Origin: Neurospora intermedia
Lineage: Eukaryota; Ascomycota; Sordariomycetes; Sordariales; Sordariaceae
Length of the DNA stretch: 64,000 bases
NCBI GenBank assembly: GCA_037102815.1
Contig: BTPP01000003.1
Span: forward strand, 4,588,001-4,652,000
Reading direction: 5' to 3'
Every line of letters starts with the position of its first letter. Positions within the stretch are counted from its first letter, which is position 1. The notes under the pieces are model-generated. The model had not been told where the DNA came from and ran no database searches. It saw nothing but the letters and a program-made list of their open reading frames with translations. Positions 11,734 to 21,872 of this stretch are shown here, piece by piece. The position numbers were made by a program, and so were the translations under genes.

Positions 11734-12758
11734 TTACTTCCGCTTAAGACTGCCCAACCTCCTCTTCAATGACTGCGCAATGGTTTTACCCGTGGTATTA
11801 CTTCTGCGCAACCCCCCAGACTCTCCTTCGTAGTCGTTCGAGTAACCACCACCTCCTCCTCCTCCTCCTCCGTAGTATCCCGTACTACTCGGTGTAGCAT
11901 TGCTCACGCTTCTCTGACGAACTTTGGCACCGTTGCCCTCTTTCTGCTGGTAGCCCATCAGACCCGCCGAGGAGTTAGAAGTAGAGCCAGGAACGTCCAG
12001 GTAGTGAGCAGTAGAACGCGGTTGCATCTCAAGCATGCTTTCGCCTCCTTCCTTGGAGGCGCCGTAGTTGTAGTTGCCGTAGCTGTAGCTACGGGCAAGG
12101 CCACGGGAGGAGGTGGTGGCCTTGTGGTCTTTGAGCTGCTTCTCGATGGTGTAGGAGGGCTCTCCTTTGCCTTTGAGGTCATCGGGGTGGTATTGCTAGA
12201 TGGAATTTGGTTAGTCCATGGAGGGATCTTTATCTTTGGGGAGTGGGGGGAAAAGGAAAAACATACATAACCCGCCCATCTCTTGTAGGCGGAGGCGTTA
12301 CCGTTGGTGGCTCCCTCACGCATCATATCCGTGCCTTCTTGGTAGTCCATGGTGCGTCCGGCAAGATCGCGCATCCCGGGAGGGATGACGGCGGTTCCTT
12401 GCAAGGGGACATGCTTGATCAGCGAATCCTGGACATACTCACGGGGAGTAGCCCTGAGAGCCTCCATGTTGGAGTCCTTGACGGCTTCGACGGGCGAATA
12501 CTTCTTGTTGCGGTTACGGGACGCCAGCGTGGCATCGTATGGGCCGTCATGGTGATACATGAAGCCGCGTCCGGGGCCGGTGATATCTAAAGTGTCGATG
12601 ATGTCGATAGGTTGTTGACGGCGGGGATTGCGCAGTTTGGGTGCTCGATCGGCAGCTCGGTAGTCTCGCTCGAGCATGGCGAGTGGCCGGTGGGACATGT
12701 CCCCTGGGTAACGCTCCTTCAGGGAGCTGGCACGAGGTCGACCGGTTTGATGAGACAT
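11734..12758 (-). CDS. pal1: Pal1-family cell morphology protein
   Basis: Exons 12758-12267 and 12195-11734 encode about 317 aa; the 71-nt intron has a GTATGT donor, CTAAC branch site and TCTAG acceptor, phase 0. The frame is open further upstream without an ATG, so MSHQTGRPRA is taken as the start; an upstream noncoding or short coding exon cannot be excluded. The central region carries the Pal1 signature: a DIIDTLDITG block followed by HHDGPYDATLASRNRNKK and a long conserved stretch with SPVEAVKDSN and AYKRWAGYQYHPDDLKG. The C-terminal part is Ser/Tyr-rich with a run of nine Gly and a basic end (KRRLGSLKRK). In S. pombe Pal1 localises to growth zones and is needed for cylindrical shape; the yeast relatives join early endocytic sites. 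Expected location: cell cortex or hyphal tip. Confidence 0.85.
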
Positions 12759-14463
12759 TGTATCTTGGTATTCTCGTTGAGCGAGTGCTTCAGGTTTCCG
12801 GGTGAGGGTGATCCTTGGGATGATGCTCGGCAAGGGAGACAGCACGTTGAACGCTCCAGCCTTTCTCGATCAAGAGCTTATTTGAGTCGTCTACACTTGG
12901 ACGAGAAGGCGAGGTGATGCTGAGGAAGTGTCCTGGTTCCAGCGGGTTGTGGAAAGGGCTAGGCGTAGGTATACAAGGATTTCTTTCTTTCCAACTTGGT
13001 TATCGAAGAGGGTTGTGCTGGCGAAGGAGGTGGGTTTGCTCTTCTATTGAAACTATTGCTTCTACTCAAAAATTGACGGAGTAGAAATATTTCTTCGGAA
13101 TGCCCGGCGGTAGACGCAAGTGAGAGCACCTGTGACGGTGGGTACCAAAAATCGGACAAGTAGGACTGGCACACAGGGGAATCGGGCTCGTAGAGTGGTC
13201 TTAGAATATACTTGCTTGCCTAATCGGGTGTATAAGTGCAAGCCGTGGAGTAGAGGGATGCGGGCAAGATGCGAGTCGTAGGTGGGCAAATAAGTAGGTG
13301 GCCTTTTTTATATACACATATGTCCGGGAGAAAAATAGAACGGAACAAATAATAGAGAGGCGTGGCCATGCAGTTTATATGTGTCCCGACGCTTACACGC
13401 AGGGTCCTGTCCAGCAAGCCGGACGAACCTAAGCATCATTGCAGTTGGGAGAGGTCTTCAAGTGGCTGCGCCTTGGCAGGGGATCAGCAGGAACGTGGTG
13501 GGAGTGACGCAACACCCGGGACTTTATGGCTGTCGTCACTAACAGGGATGTTAAGTGAATACGGCATCACCAGGCGCAACTGTTAACAGAACGGGGGGGA
13601 CTGATAGCGCGTGCGATCATCACTACAACTGGAGGACAAGTCAACATCGATGCAAATCCCGCCAAAGCCGAAACCGGGAGCCATCCCGTCATCTTTGATC
13701 TGGTGGCGGTGATTCTTCCATGCTGCCATGCTAGAGGATTTTCTTAGAGCTGACGACTTTGACTTCTTGTCGAGGGCCCCAAAGTGTGACGGTTGGGCAC
13801 GGCGATCTGTGGGGCGACATGGGTTGTAAAGGGCAAAGGACGATAAAAGCTTACGCATTGCTTGTCGTACACCTGGTCGTCGTTGTCGTTGTACGTTCCG
13901 TCATCCCTCCCGCTTTTTAGTTCCAGTCTCGGGTGTCTCGGAGTGGACAATTGTGCGGCCGCCATGGCTTCCGGAGGGCTGTGAGTACAGCTGGTTCAGA
14001 CATATGTCTAGGGCCCTTGATGCAGGGGTTTGACAGTAGGTAAAATAGTAGGTAGGTTGAAGTTAAGGTTGAGGCCGGGTTGAGGTAGCACAACGGACAT
14101 CATGACGGAAGCTGTTAGTACTTGTTGGACCTAGATTGAAAGAGAAAACGAAACGAGCCAAAATACAAGGAGATGGACGTTTACCAAGAACAGATTGAAA
14201 GGTATCGAAGCGGTGCAATATTTCCTATAATTGCCATCCTCTGTCCCCTCCTACTAGTCTAGCGTTCTCGGAAACAGATGTGTCTAGCAGATCGGCGGCT
14301 TCATTTCAGTTGGGCAGCATGACCGCCAGCCGAGCATTAGTCGCATTTAGCCAACCTGGAGAGGGATGCAATCTAGACCAAAGGTCCAGGCCGGGCCAGC
14401 GACGGTATGTTTGGGGTTGTTAGGCTGGTCGGTCGTGGTTGCGGGGTGCGGGTGGTGATATTG
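12759..14463. other. Intergenic: Pal1 upstream region up to the RIP island
   Basis: About 1.7 kb of normal base composition upstream of the Pal1-like gene. It probably holds its promoter and a long 5' leader. The only part that looks somewhat coding is the minus-strand segment 13583-13965, listed separately. Confidence 0.45.
13744..13965 (-). CDS. Doubtful small ORF upstream of the RIP island
   Basis: A 73-codon ATG-started frame begins MAAAQLSTPRHPRLELKSGR. It contains a possible 54-nt intron (GTAAGC donor, CCCACAG acceptor) that would leave the frame unchanged, giving 73 aa unspliced or about 55 aa spliced. An overlapping second frame (13583-13858) also has coding-like composition, with a Lys/Ser-rich and then Gly-rich stretch, but I found no splice that links the two. 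No family is recognised. It could be a small gene, part of the Pal1 5' leader or chance. Confidence 0.18.
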   Translation of the reverse strand: MAAAQLSTPRHPRLELKSGRDDGTYNDNDDQVYDKQCVSFYRPLPFTTHVAPQIAVPNRHTLGPSTRSQSRQL

Positions 14464-14517
14464 TTCCCACACTCAATCGCCTGTGCAGTCTTGGCAAGAG
14501 GTGTGTGCGTGCACACA
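14464..14517 (+). repeat. Left copy of perfect 54-bp inverted repeat
   Basis: This segment begins TTCCCACACTCAATCGCC and is the exact reverse complement of 18777-18830. Similarity continues inward through a CA-repeat to a CCGCATTT/CCGCACTT motif (about 14533) with a 4-bp length difference, and stops sharply on the outer side. Candidate terminal inverted repeat. Confidence 0.92.
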
Positions 14518-14699
14518 CACACACACCGCATTTGACAAATCTGGCCATTTGACATCGCTTTACACGACTCAACTCAATCGTTTAACATCGAAATCTGGCC
14601 AAAACTGGTGCAAAAAGTCGATATTTTGATGCTCTACATCGCGCAATTGTTTATTTTAATATTTACGTTATTTTTTGAACCGTTATCGATATAGTACGC

Positions 14700-15770
14700 T
14701 ACCCCAATACCCGCCAGAAGGCATTAATAACTATAATACTAATAAATAACGAATATCCTAATAATATCGCTAAAATTGCTAGTATAAGTATAAAGAGTAT
14801 ATAGAAGTATAAACGTACGTTATTAGATATTAATAAGGTATTTCTACCGTCGCAAACTCCCTAAAATACTAGAAAGCTTCCTATATAAGCGCTTAAGGTA
14901 TATTATATACAATATTACTCCTTATACTTTATTAATTATAATTAATATTATAAAGGAAATTATAAACCTCCTTATATTAAAACCCGATTTATACTTCGAC
15001 GAGATCTATACCTTTCTAGCCAACGAATATAATATATATATTTCGACCGAGACCGTACGGCAATACCTTCGATAGAATAAGTAGAAGAAGAAGCGACTCT
15101 ATATAAAGGCATTACAATAATCCCCCATATTGGTAGTTAAATAAATATTAAAGATTTCTTTACTTACTATAGAGATATTTATATTCTATAATAAGTCTAA
15201 TATAGACCGAAGGGATAGCGTTCGTTATATTAGCTAGGTACCCTGTAGCGCTATTACGACGGTATTAAGCAAGTTCGTACGTAGTACACAGTATTACTTC
15301 CTCCTAATTATTATAATAAATAGATTATTTAATATACTAATATTTAGGGGTATAATAAATTCAATTAGGGTCTAGGACTAAATAGTGAAATACTTATTCC
15401 CTAAAATAAATCTATTTCCCGGTTATAATAGTATTTTAATAATAAATAACGCTAATTAGTACCCCCGTACCGAACTCTAATATACGTACAATTAGAAGGG
15501 GGTTCTATTATAGTATTTACTACTATACTCTCCCAAATTTAACCCTATCGAAGTATACTTTAACGACTTCAAGCGGTAGTTTAAGCGGGTATATTATAAC
15601 AAAGGTAGTAATAAAATATTAAACGACGATTTTACTATATTTTTCAAGCGACTAGCGTAGGATGTGGGGTATAGAATATAATAGATCCGTAGTTATTTCA
15701 AAAACGCAAAATTAGTGATAAATCGATTTAACAATATTAATAAAAAGTATAGGGAGTTATATATTAACGA
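14700..15770 (+). pseudogene. Relic of a Tc1/mariner-superfamily (DDE_3) transposase
   Basis: Although full of TAG/TAA codons and transitions typical of RIP, one plus-strand frame still shows the transposase pattern. The clearest part is about 15517-15560, which reads YSPKFNPIEVYFNDFKR, matching the YSPDLNPIE block just before the last catalytic acidic residue of Tc1/mariner/IS630 enzymes. About 80 bp upstream (15433-15460) the residues ILIINNAN match the usual LIMDNA block, with the catalytic Asp codon now Asn through a G-to-A change as expected from RIP. Farther upstream an SETVRQYLR segment resembles the end of the helix-turn-helix DNA-binding region. Many stop codons interrupt the frame. 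Class II cut-and-paste element; assignment to a named family is not attempted. Confidence 0.75.
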
Positions 15771-15863
15771 ATTAGTTAAATATAGAGAGACGGGTACTAT
15801 ATTTAGGCGGCGGTAGAGAATATAGGTAGGAGCGATAGATTTATAGGTATTAAATTGAGTTAT

Positions 15864-15926
15864 ATACTAAAAATGCTAGAAATGCTATAAATACCAAAAA
15901 TACTAAAAGTACTAAAAGTACTATAA
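15864..15926 (+). repeat. 9-bp tandem array, seven units
   Basis: Seven consecutive 9-bp units run across exactly 63 bp: ATACTAAAA, ATGCTAGAA, ATGCTATAA, ATACCAAAA, ATACTAAAA, GTACTAAAA, GTACTATAA. The units differ mostly by C/T and A/G transitions, in keeping with RIP on an originally more uniform array. It lies just past the transposase relic. Confidence 0.75.
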
Positions 15927-16269
15927 ATTGTATTTATTTATATAATAATACTAAAATACTAAAAACCCCCCTCTTTCGCTATAAATCGATTTATAATATC
16001 GTTATCCCTCGCTGGGACCGCTAGTAGTAGTACTACCCGCTATAGAAGCGAAAGCTCTAATAATACTATATTCGAATATAATATTAAATTAGAAGTCTAA
16101 AATATATACTAATTAGTTAAATTATAGTAATAAGGGTTAGAAGGCATACTTACTATAGTTTAACTACATTACTAGTACTATATACTTAATTTTAAGGAAA
16201 TTTTTAATACTATCCCTAAATACCGTATAAAGGTCGTAATTAAACCCTAACCTCGTAAACTACTTTACC

Positions 16270-18540
16270 GGCTACTCTCTAAGTATAAATATATCGGACG
16301 GCGCCTCTTTATTCCGGAATTTATTCCTTAAAGTAAATAAAACTCTATATACCAATACTACTTTAATTAATAATCTAATACAATAATACTTATAGAACGC
16401 CTTAAAAAACTCGGTAATAATCTTTTTAACCGGCCAATTAAGTAGGGCGGAGGGTAGTAGTAACGAACGAAGATTGAGAATCGAAGGTACAGGCAGACGT
16501 AGTACAAATAATTCTCCAATTTCTACTAGGGATTTTCTAATCTCCTCCTCACCCTCGTCCTCCTCGCCCGCCACCGATAGTAGTATAATTAACGGTAGTA
16601 CCGGTAGTTAAGTAAAGACTATAATTGCTATAGAAATAGGAGGAGGATTAACGTTAGCATTAGTACGCCTAGCAGTAAAAGTCTTGCGGTCGGTCGGATA
16701 CCTATAGAATATAGTAATAAAATACTCTAATAGTATATACGAATTAATAATTACTACTTTGCTTAGTAGGGGGAGAGCGCCCGCTATATTATAATTGTAG
16801 TTGCTAGCAATTACCGAATTGGCGATAGAGCCGCTAGCGGTATAGGGTAGCTAAATTTGGGGGTATAGAAAGTAGGGAGGGAAGTATTAGTATAGTAGTA
16901 GGTATAGTAGGTATAAAAGAGGAGGGTATAGCTAGTATAGACCTTTAAAATTATCCCTCTTTAATATAGCTTATAGTAGACTATTTATAGTCTCTATATT
17001 AGTACTACTATTACTACTATTAATATTATTAATAATATTAATATTAACCAATAGACTATCGCCTCCTCCCTTACATCTATTACCGCTATCGCTAGTACTA
17101 AAAGCGGCTACTACTTCATTGCCTAGTATATTTCGTACTAATTTAAATAGTAGGCTAACTACCGTAGCCTTCCCCAGCGATATAGCGCGTACCTACTTAC
17201 CTACATCTTTAATATTAAGGTTATAATAGGTTATATTCCTATTTATAATATAGTATATCTAGTACTTAATAGCCTTATTATAATTTTTATACTTATAGCT
17301 AAGACCGTACGCCTATACTTATACTAATTCCTAATATATAGTACCGCGTAGTTTTACCCCTGTACGCTCCTCTCGCTACCGGTCCTCCTCTAAATTCTTT
17401 TCGACTTCTACTAATATAATATTTATTATAACGCACTTAGATTTCTCAATACCGGCTGGAGTCTATAATCTTTATAACGATAATATATTAACCGCTCGTA
17501 GGGTTAGAGTAATAAAAGGATTAACCAAACTATAAAAGGGGGTAGGAGTAGAGGGTATACTACTATAGGAGGATAGGGTAGCGGGTATTTTATTAGTAGG
17601 CGGGTCGACCAACCGAAATTTAAATAATATAGTAAAATAATAGTACTAACCAATATAGTAGAAGTACAACTTTATAATAGTCTTATATTTAAAATTATTA
17701 TACCTATTATAAAAATCCCTCCTAGAGACAATCTTATTATATATAATAACCCGGACGCGGCGGTTATTATAGGCGGCGGCGGTATATATAATATTATATA
17801 AAGCGATTAATTACTTTATCCCTACAACTATATTATCGTCGATAATATTTTATATATAACTTCGCTATACGTATATAATCTCTCCAAATAGTAACGTTCT
17901 AAACCGCTATTCGCAAAATTCACTATTATTTTACTCGACCTCAACCTCTCGAAATAAATTAAAATTTTCAATAGGGGGTAGTTTATTATAATTAGCAGTA
18001 ATATATAAACTAATTATATTGAATTAGACCTATATCGAATTAGAGTATTAAAAATACGGTAGTAGCAATAATAATACTAGAACAACCGGCTTACGAGTAG
18101 CGCGGAACTAAACCGGTAATACTAAGGCAATTAACTTAATTAGGGAGGCTACATCACCGTCGTTATCGCCCAATAAATAAAATAAAATATCGAAAGCCCG
18201 CTTTTTGGGGGTAAAGCGGACAAGGAACTATTACTCAACCTTATTATTATCGCTAGAATCCTTATTACTACTAGAAATTTCAACGGGCATTATAAGCTTA
18301 AAAAGGGACAATAGTAACTCTAAAACTAACTCTAACTCTAACTCTAGCACAATAACCTTCCCCTTCTTAACGGCGGCCTTCTTAGTAGCAGCCTTCTTAG
18401 TAGCAATCTTAATAGGAACAACCTTCTTCTTAAGTAGAATAATCTTAAAAATAACTTCAATAGACTATTCGGCTTTACGGCTCTTCTTTCTAGGGCGGGA
18501 GGAGGCGTATTATAGAATTATTAAACTAGAATCTTCCTAA
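16270..18540 (-). pseudogene. Second degraded long frame in the RIP island, family unknown
   Basis: Read on the minus strand, several open pieces suggest one or more former genes. Near 18350-18420 there is a Lys/Ala-rich stretch (KKAATKKAAVKKG) followed by an alternating Glu/Leu stretch that probably was Glu/Pro before RIP. Near 18150 lies a FTPKKRAFDI segment. At 16574-16272 an open 100-codon piece begins MAGEEDEGEEEIRKSLVEIG and ends in a basic, helix-like segment. The Lys/Ala part resembles nuclear or chromatin-protein tails. I do not recognise a family, and the pieces need not belong to one gene. The opposite (plus) strand also shows an open frame at 18205-18540, which I read as the complement of the Lys/Ala region. 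Confidence 0.4.
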
Positions 18541-18776
18541 TCTTAACCGTCGTCGAAATAAACTACTAGCGCGCCACTTCGAGTACAAGATCGCTTTACG
18601 CCGGCGGGTTTTAAATTGAGGATTATCTTAGGAAGCATTATCACAATAGATTTAATTAATTACTAGTATTTTAATTACTTTGCATATTAAAATAGCTTCA
18701 AAATAATGTAGAAATTGTTGTAAAATAATGAATTTTGACGAAGTTGTACAATACAGAAGTGCGGTATGTGTGTGTA

Positions 18777-18830
18777 TGTGTGCACGCACACACCTCTTGC
18801 CAAGACTGCACAGGCGATTGAGTGTGGGAA
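18777..18830 (-). repeat. Right copy of perfect 54-bp inverted repeat
   Basis: Exact reverse complement of 14464-14517, ending GGCGATTGAGTGTGGGAA on the plus strand. On its inner side a (TG)n tract replaces the CA tract of the left copy and differs from it by base changes and 4 bp of length. Outside it the sequence returns at once to ordinary composition. Confidence 0.92.
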
Positions 18831-19506
18831 TGACAAAAGATTCTGCCCACACATAGAAAGTAGTGGAAGGCACCTGCAGGCCATTTGGGGCCTACGGTAG
18901 GTACATACGAGGGCTGGATTGGAAAGATGACTTGAATCTACACAGCAATTCTAGAAAGAAGTCGCCATCTGTATCAAAGAGACAGCGAGCAACTTGAATC
19001 TAATCGCTGTGCGGATAGAAGGCCGGATCGGAGAGAGGCAAGACATGGCGGTAACCGCGGCTTCCACCTGCACTCCCGCCATGTCTTGCCAAGGACTCCC
19101 GCGATCTGGCCGTCAAGTCAACTTCACGCTTCAAAATTCCCGTCGCGACACTCTCCACAACTGTACCGGTAGGCATAGTTGACATTCCCGGGCAGCCAGG
19201 CACCGCGGCACTTCAACCCCAAATTTTTTTCGAGCAAACCTCGACGATCTGGCGAAACCATTCCCAAGCTCAGCAACTTCAAACCGAGTTTCATTCTTTT
19301 GTTACCGGAACATCTTGACTCTCTTTTCGGTCATTCGCCCGGAGGTTGGTTTGACCGTTCTTTCTTTAGGGCGTTGCTTTTTTGTATGGTACACCACCCA
19401 CTTGGCCACACATTTAGAGCCAGACATCAGCTCCCCTCTACTCAGCCAGTCAGCCAGCTATCTTCTCAGCAACCTCCGTCACCGAGCAGCCCGTTGCATG
19501 CCAGTC
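18831..19506. other. Intergenic: USB1 upstream region
   Basis: Normal base composition resumes immediately after the inverted repeat. The stretch probably holds the USB1 promoter and leader. The USB1 frame itself is open upstream to 19315, but the encoded sequence there is unlike the family. No separate gene is seen. Confidence 0.5.
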
Positions 19507-20601
19507 ATGAAACGGCCTCTGGTAGATTATGATTCCGGGTCCGGATCCGAGTCCGAGTGTGGAAGCTCTTCGGACAGACCAGAATCAAGTTCAACAAATA
19601 TTCCTCCCCAGCTCAAGAAGCGCCGGAACGGTGACATCGGCACTCGGGCCCCACCCTCGGCTCCGGCTCCCACTCCGATTGCCCCACTTGACCGAAGCTC
19701 TGGCACCCACACCATACCGTCAAAACCGGCACCAAAGTCAACATCATCTCTTCCACCCATCTCAGATCGATTCAATGATTTATACGCCTCTAATACTCGA
19801 ACTGCTGTCTCTGACGATCCTTCCCTGCACCAAGGACGTCAGCGCCAGGTCCCTCATATTCCCGGCAACTGGCCGAGCCACGTATATATCGATTGGGATC
19901 CCAGCTCGGGGGATCGTGAGCTTCTCTCGTCGCTTGTTGACAAGCTTCAGACCGAGGTGGCTGCTGCTGCTCAACGTTACCCCGACCTCGAGGGAGTAAA
20001 AATCAACACGGCCTTGCGAGATCCAGAGTTACCTGTGGACAAGCCATTGCACATCAGCCTGTCGGCCCCACTTACACTGACCTCAAAGAATAAAGACGCT
20101 TTTCTTGACGATGTCACGAGAGCGTTGAGGTCAAGTGGTGTAGGGCCTTTCGTGGTGGACTTTTCCGGGGGAGTCAATTGGTATCGATCCGAGGAAAGCA
20201 CCCGATCGTTCTTAGTCCTGCGGGTGCGCGAGGTTCAGAACACTGGTGGCACCACTGCAGATTCGAGCCCCAACCCACAATTGACCACCATAACTCAACG
20301 ATGCAACAAGACCGCGAAAGAGTACGGTCAACCGCCACTGTATGATTCGCAAGACATGGGCTACCGCTTTCACGTCACGATAGCCTGGACTCACGCTCGT
20401 CCAAGTGAATTGTTAAAGCAGCTGACGGATTCAATCTTTGACGACTGCAAAACCATGTATAATGAGAACATGTCGATTAGGGAAAAGCTTCGTACTGGCT
20501 CAAGCTTTCGCGTTGAAACGGTCAAGGTCAAGATTGGAAACCACGTTACCAGGTTTGAGCTACCTGATAAGGGGAGAGCCTTACCAGTCAAGACTGCATA
20601 G
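19507..20601 (+). CDS. usb1: U6 snRNA 3'-5' exoribonuclease/phosphodiesterase USB1
   Basis: A single exon encodes 364 aa from the ATG giving MKRPLVDYDSGSGSESE, which resembles the LV-x-Y-acidic/Ser start of USB1 proteins. An in-frame ATG nine bases upstream (19498) is equally possible. Residues 1-135 are acidic, Ser/Pro-rich and basic low-complexity sequence. The 2H phosphodiesterase fold follows. Its two catalytic H-x-[S/T] tetrads are intact: HISL starting at about residue 182 and HVTI starting at about residue 289. A conserved HIPGNWPSHVYIDW block opens the domain. Known role: trims the oligo(U) tail of U6 snRNA in the nucleus and leaves a cyclic or 3' phosphate end, stabilising U6 for splicing. 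Convergent with ERO1. Confidence 0.93.
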   Translation: MKRPLVDYDSGSGSESECGSSSDRPESSSTNIPPQLKKRRNGDIGTRAPPSAPAPTPIAPLDRSSGTHTIPSKPAPKSTSSLPPISDRFNDLYASNTRTAVSDDPSLHQGRQRQVPHIPGNWPSHVYIDWDPSSGDRELLSSLVDKLQTEVAAAAQRYPDLEGVKINTALRDPELPVDKPLHISLSAPLTLTSKNKDAFLDDVTRALRSSGVGPFVVDFSGGVNWYRSEESTRSFLVLRVREVQNTGGTTADSSPNPQLTTITQRCNKTAKEYGQPPLYDSQDMGYRFHVTIAWTHARPSELLKQLTDSIFDDCKTMYNENMSIREKLRTGSSFRVETVKVKIGNHVTRFELPDKGRALPVKTA

Positions 20602-21872
20602 GAACGCGGGCCTTGCCAGTTCTCACGCGTCAAGCCATACTCGGCTGGCCTAGAAACACCTTCAAATTGTTAGAGCCAAGGGGAGGTAGGCGATCCAAGC
20701 CCTACTGAGCATGGGTGCAACCCCGAAAAGTATTTCGATACGGAGGGGAAAGAGCAGTTAAAGATATCCAGAATCATTTCGTCTAAAAATCAAAAACAAA
20801 AAAAGACATGGAGATGCCATTTGTGTAGTGCATACTTCAGGCCTTCCGTCAGGCGAGAGCATCTAGGTCATTTTCCAACGCATTCGAAAACGGATCGTTG
20901 CAAGATCCAGTCGAAGTCGTTCCGTCAGCAATTGTATGCAGGACGGTGATCTTGAATGTCACCACCTTCCAACTCCTTGGAGAAGATAGCAGGAAAAGGT
21001 AAGACATTCAAAAAATCAAATTTACAATCCTCCAGGATGGCAACACGCCTCGTCCGTTTATTTTGGTGGGCATAAACTGCACAGATTCGGGCAGTGTAAG
21101 TACTTGCAGATTATACCTGATTTCCACCAGGAAACCTAAAGATCGGTATCCGCTCGTGTCTTTGCGGTATCCCTCTTTGGGGCGTCGGACATATGGTATA
21201 TATGTATATGTATATGTACGTAGCTGGCAGATTTAGGCTGGCCGGTCGCTGTGCATTGGCATATGATGTGTGTAAGTGATAAGTGGTGGTGGGCATATGT
21301 CCTCGAGTTTTCATTACCTGGAAAGATACCTTAATATATTGTTTACCGGCATCTGCGTGCTTACAGGGGAGGAGGCATGTTTCTGTTAGATCTCTGCCAT
21401 CCGCCCGGCGCCCTAAGGGATAAAAAAAAAAAAAAATAAAAATAAAAAAAAAAAATAAAAAAAAAGAGAAGAAAAGAAAAGACGCCCACCCCGTTACGCG
21501 TAGTAGGGTACGTAAAGGAGTCATACAAAAAGTACACACATAAAGTGATTCGATTGGTATTTACTTAAACAAGGGTTGTGGAAGTACATGGACCTATGTA
21601 TGTACCTCTATGTATTGATCATGAGACCGTTCAAGGGCCAAGGGAAAACGCCTGCAAGCGAGTGGTATAACATGAGAGTATCATCATTTTTTTATCCCTC
21701 CCATCAACATTTGTCATGATGAGTAGTGTGACTCCAACGAATGAGAAAATAATGAAGCCTGGCTTTTATTATAAAATAAACAAGAACGAAGAAAAAGGTT
21801 CCGTCTCCCTACCCCATAGAATAGTCTATTACTCTTGCTCGATATCAAAGCTGAAAAGAAAGAAAGCTCGTA
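20602..21872. other. Convergent 3' intergenic region, USB1/ERO1
   Basis: It holds both 3' UTRs, one copy of a short dispersed repeat (20921-21095, listed separately), a TATATGTATATGTATATG microsatellite near 21195-21220, and an A-rich AAAAT-type tract at about 21421-21478. No gene is visible; the 142-codon minus-strand frame across the A-rich tract is low complexity. Confidence 0.55.
20921..21095 (+). repeat. Dispersed short repeat, copy A
   Basis: This segment aligns in the same orientation with 44902-45086. Shared landmarks are an AATTGTATGCA block followed by GACGGT, a TTGAAT block, a GGCAA-ACG block and a GGGCAT...GCACAGATTC block. Copy A is the more GC-rich version. Confidence 0.6.

Larger units (their letters stand above)
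14464..18830. mobile_element. RIP-mutated AT-rich island bounded by 54-bp inverted repeats; contains a Tc1/mariner relic
   Basis: Between about 14640 and 18660 the sequence becomes strongly AT-rich, nearly devoid of CA and TG dinucleotides and full of TA, as produced by RIP acting on repeated DNA in the sexual cycle of Neurospora-type fungi. The island is bracketed by a perfect 54-bp inverted repeat (14464-14517 and 18777-18830), which itself is not RIP-mutated. Inside, the first third carries a recognisable Tc1/mariner-superfamily transposase relic on the plus strand. The remainder carries a different degraded frame on the minus strand. No TA target-site duplication is visible at the repeat edges, so whether the repeats are the true ends of one 4.37-kb element, or enclose a nested set, is undecided. 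The element is heavily decayed and cannot be active. Confidence 0.8.
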
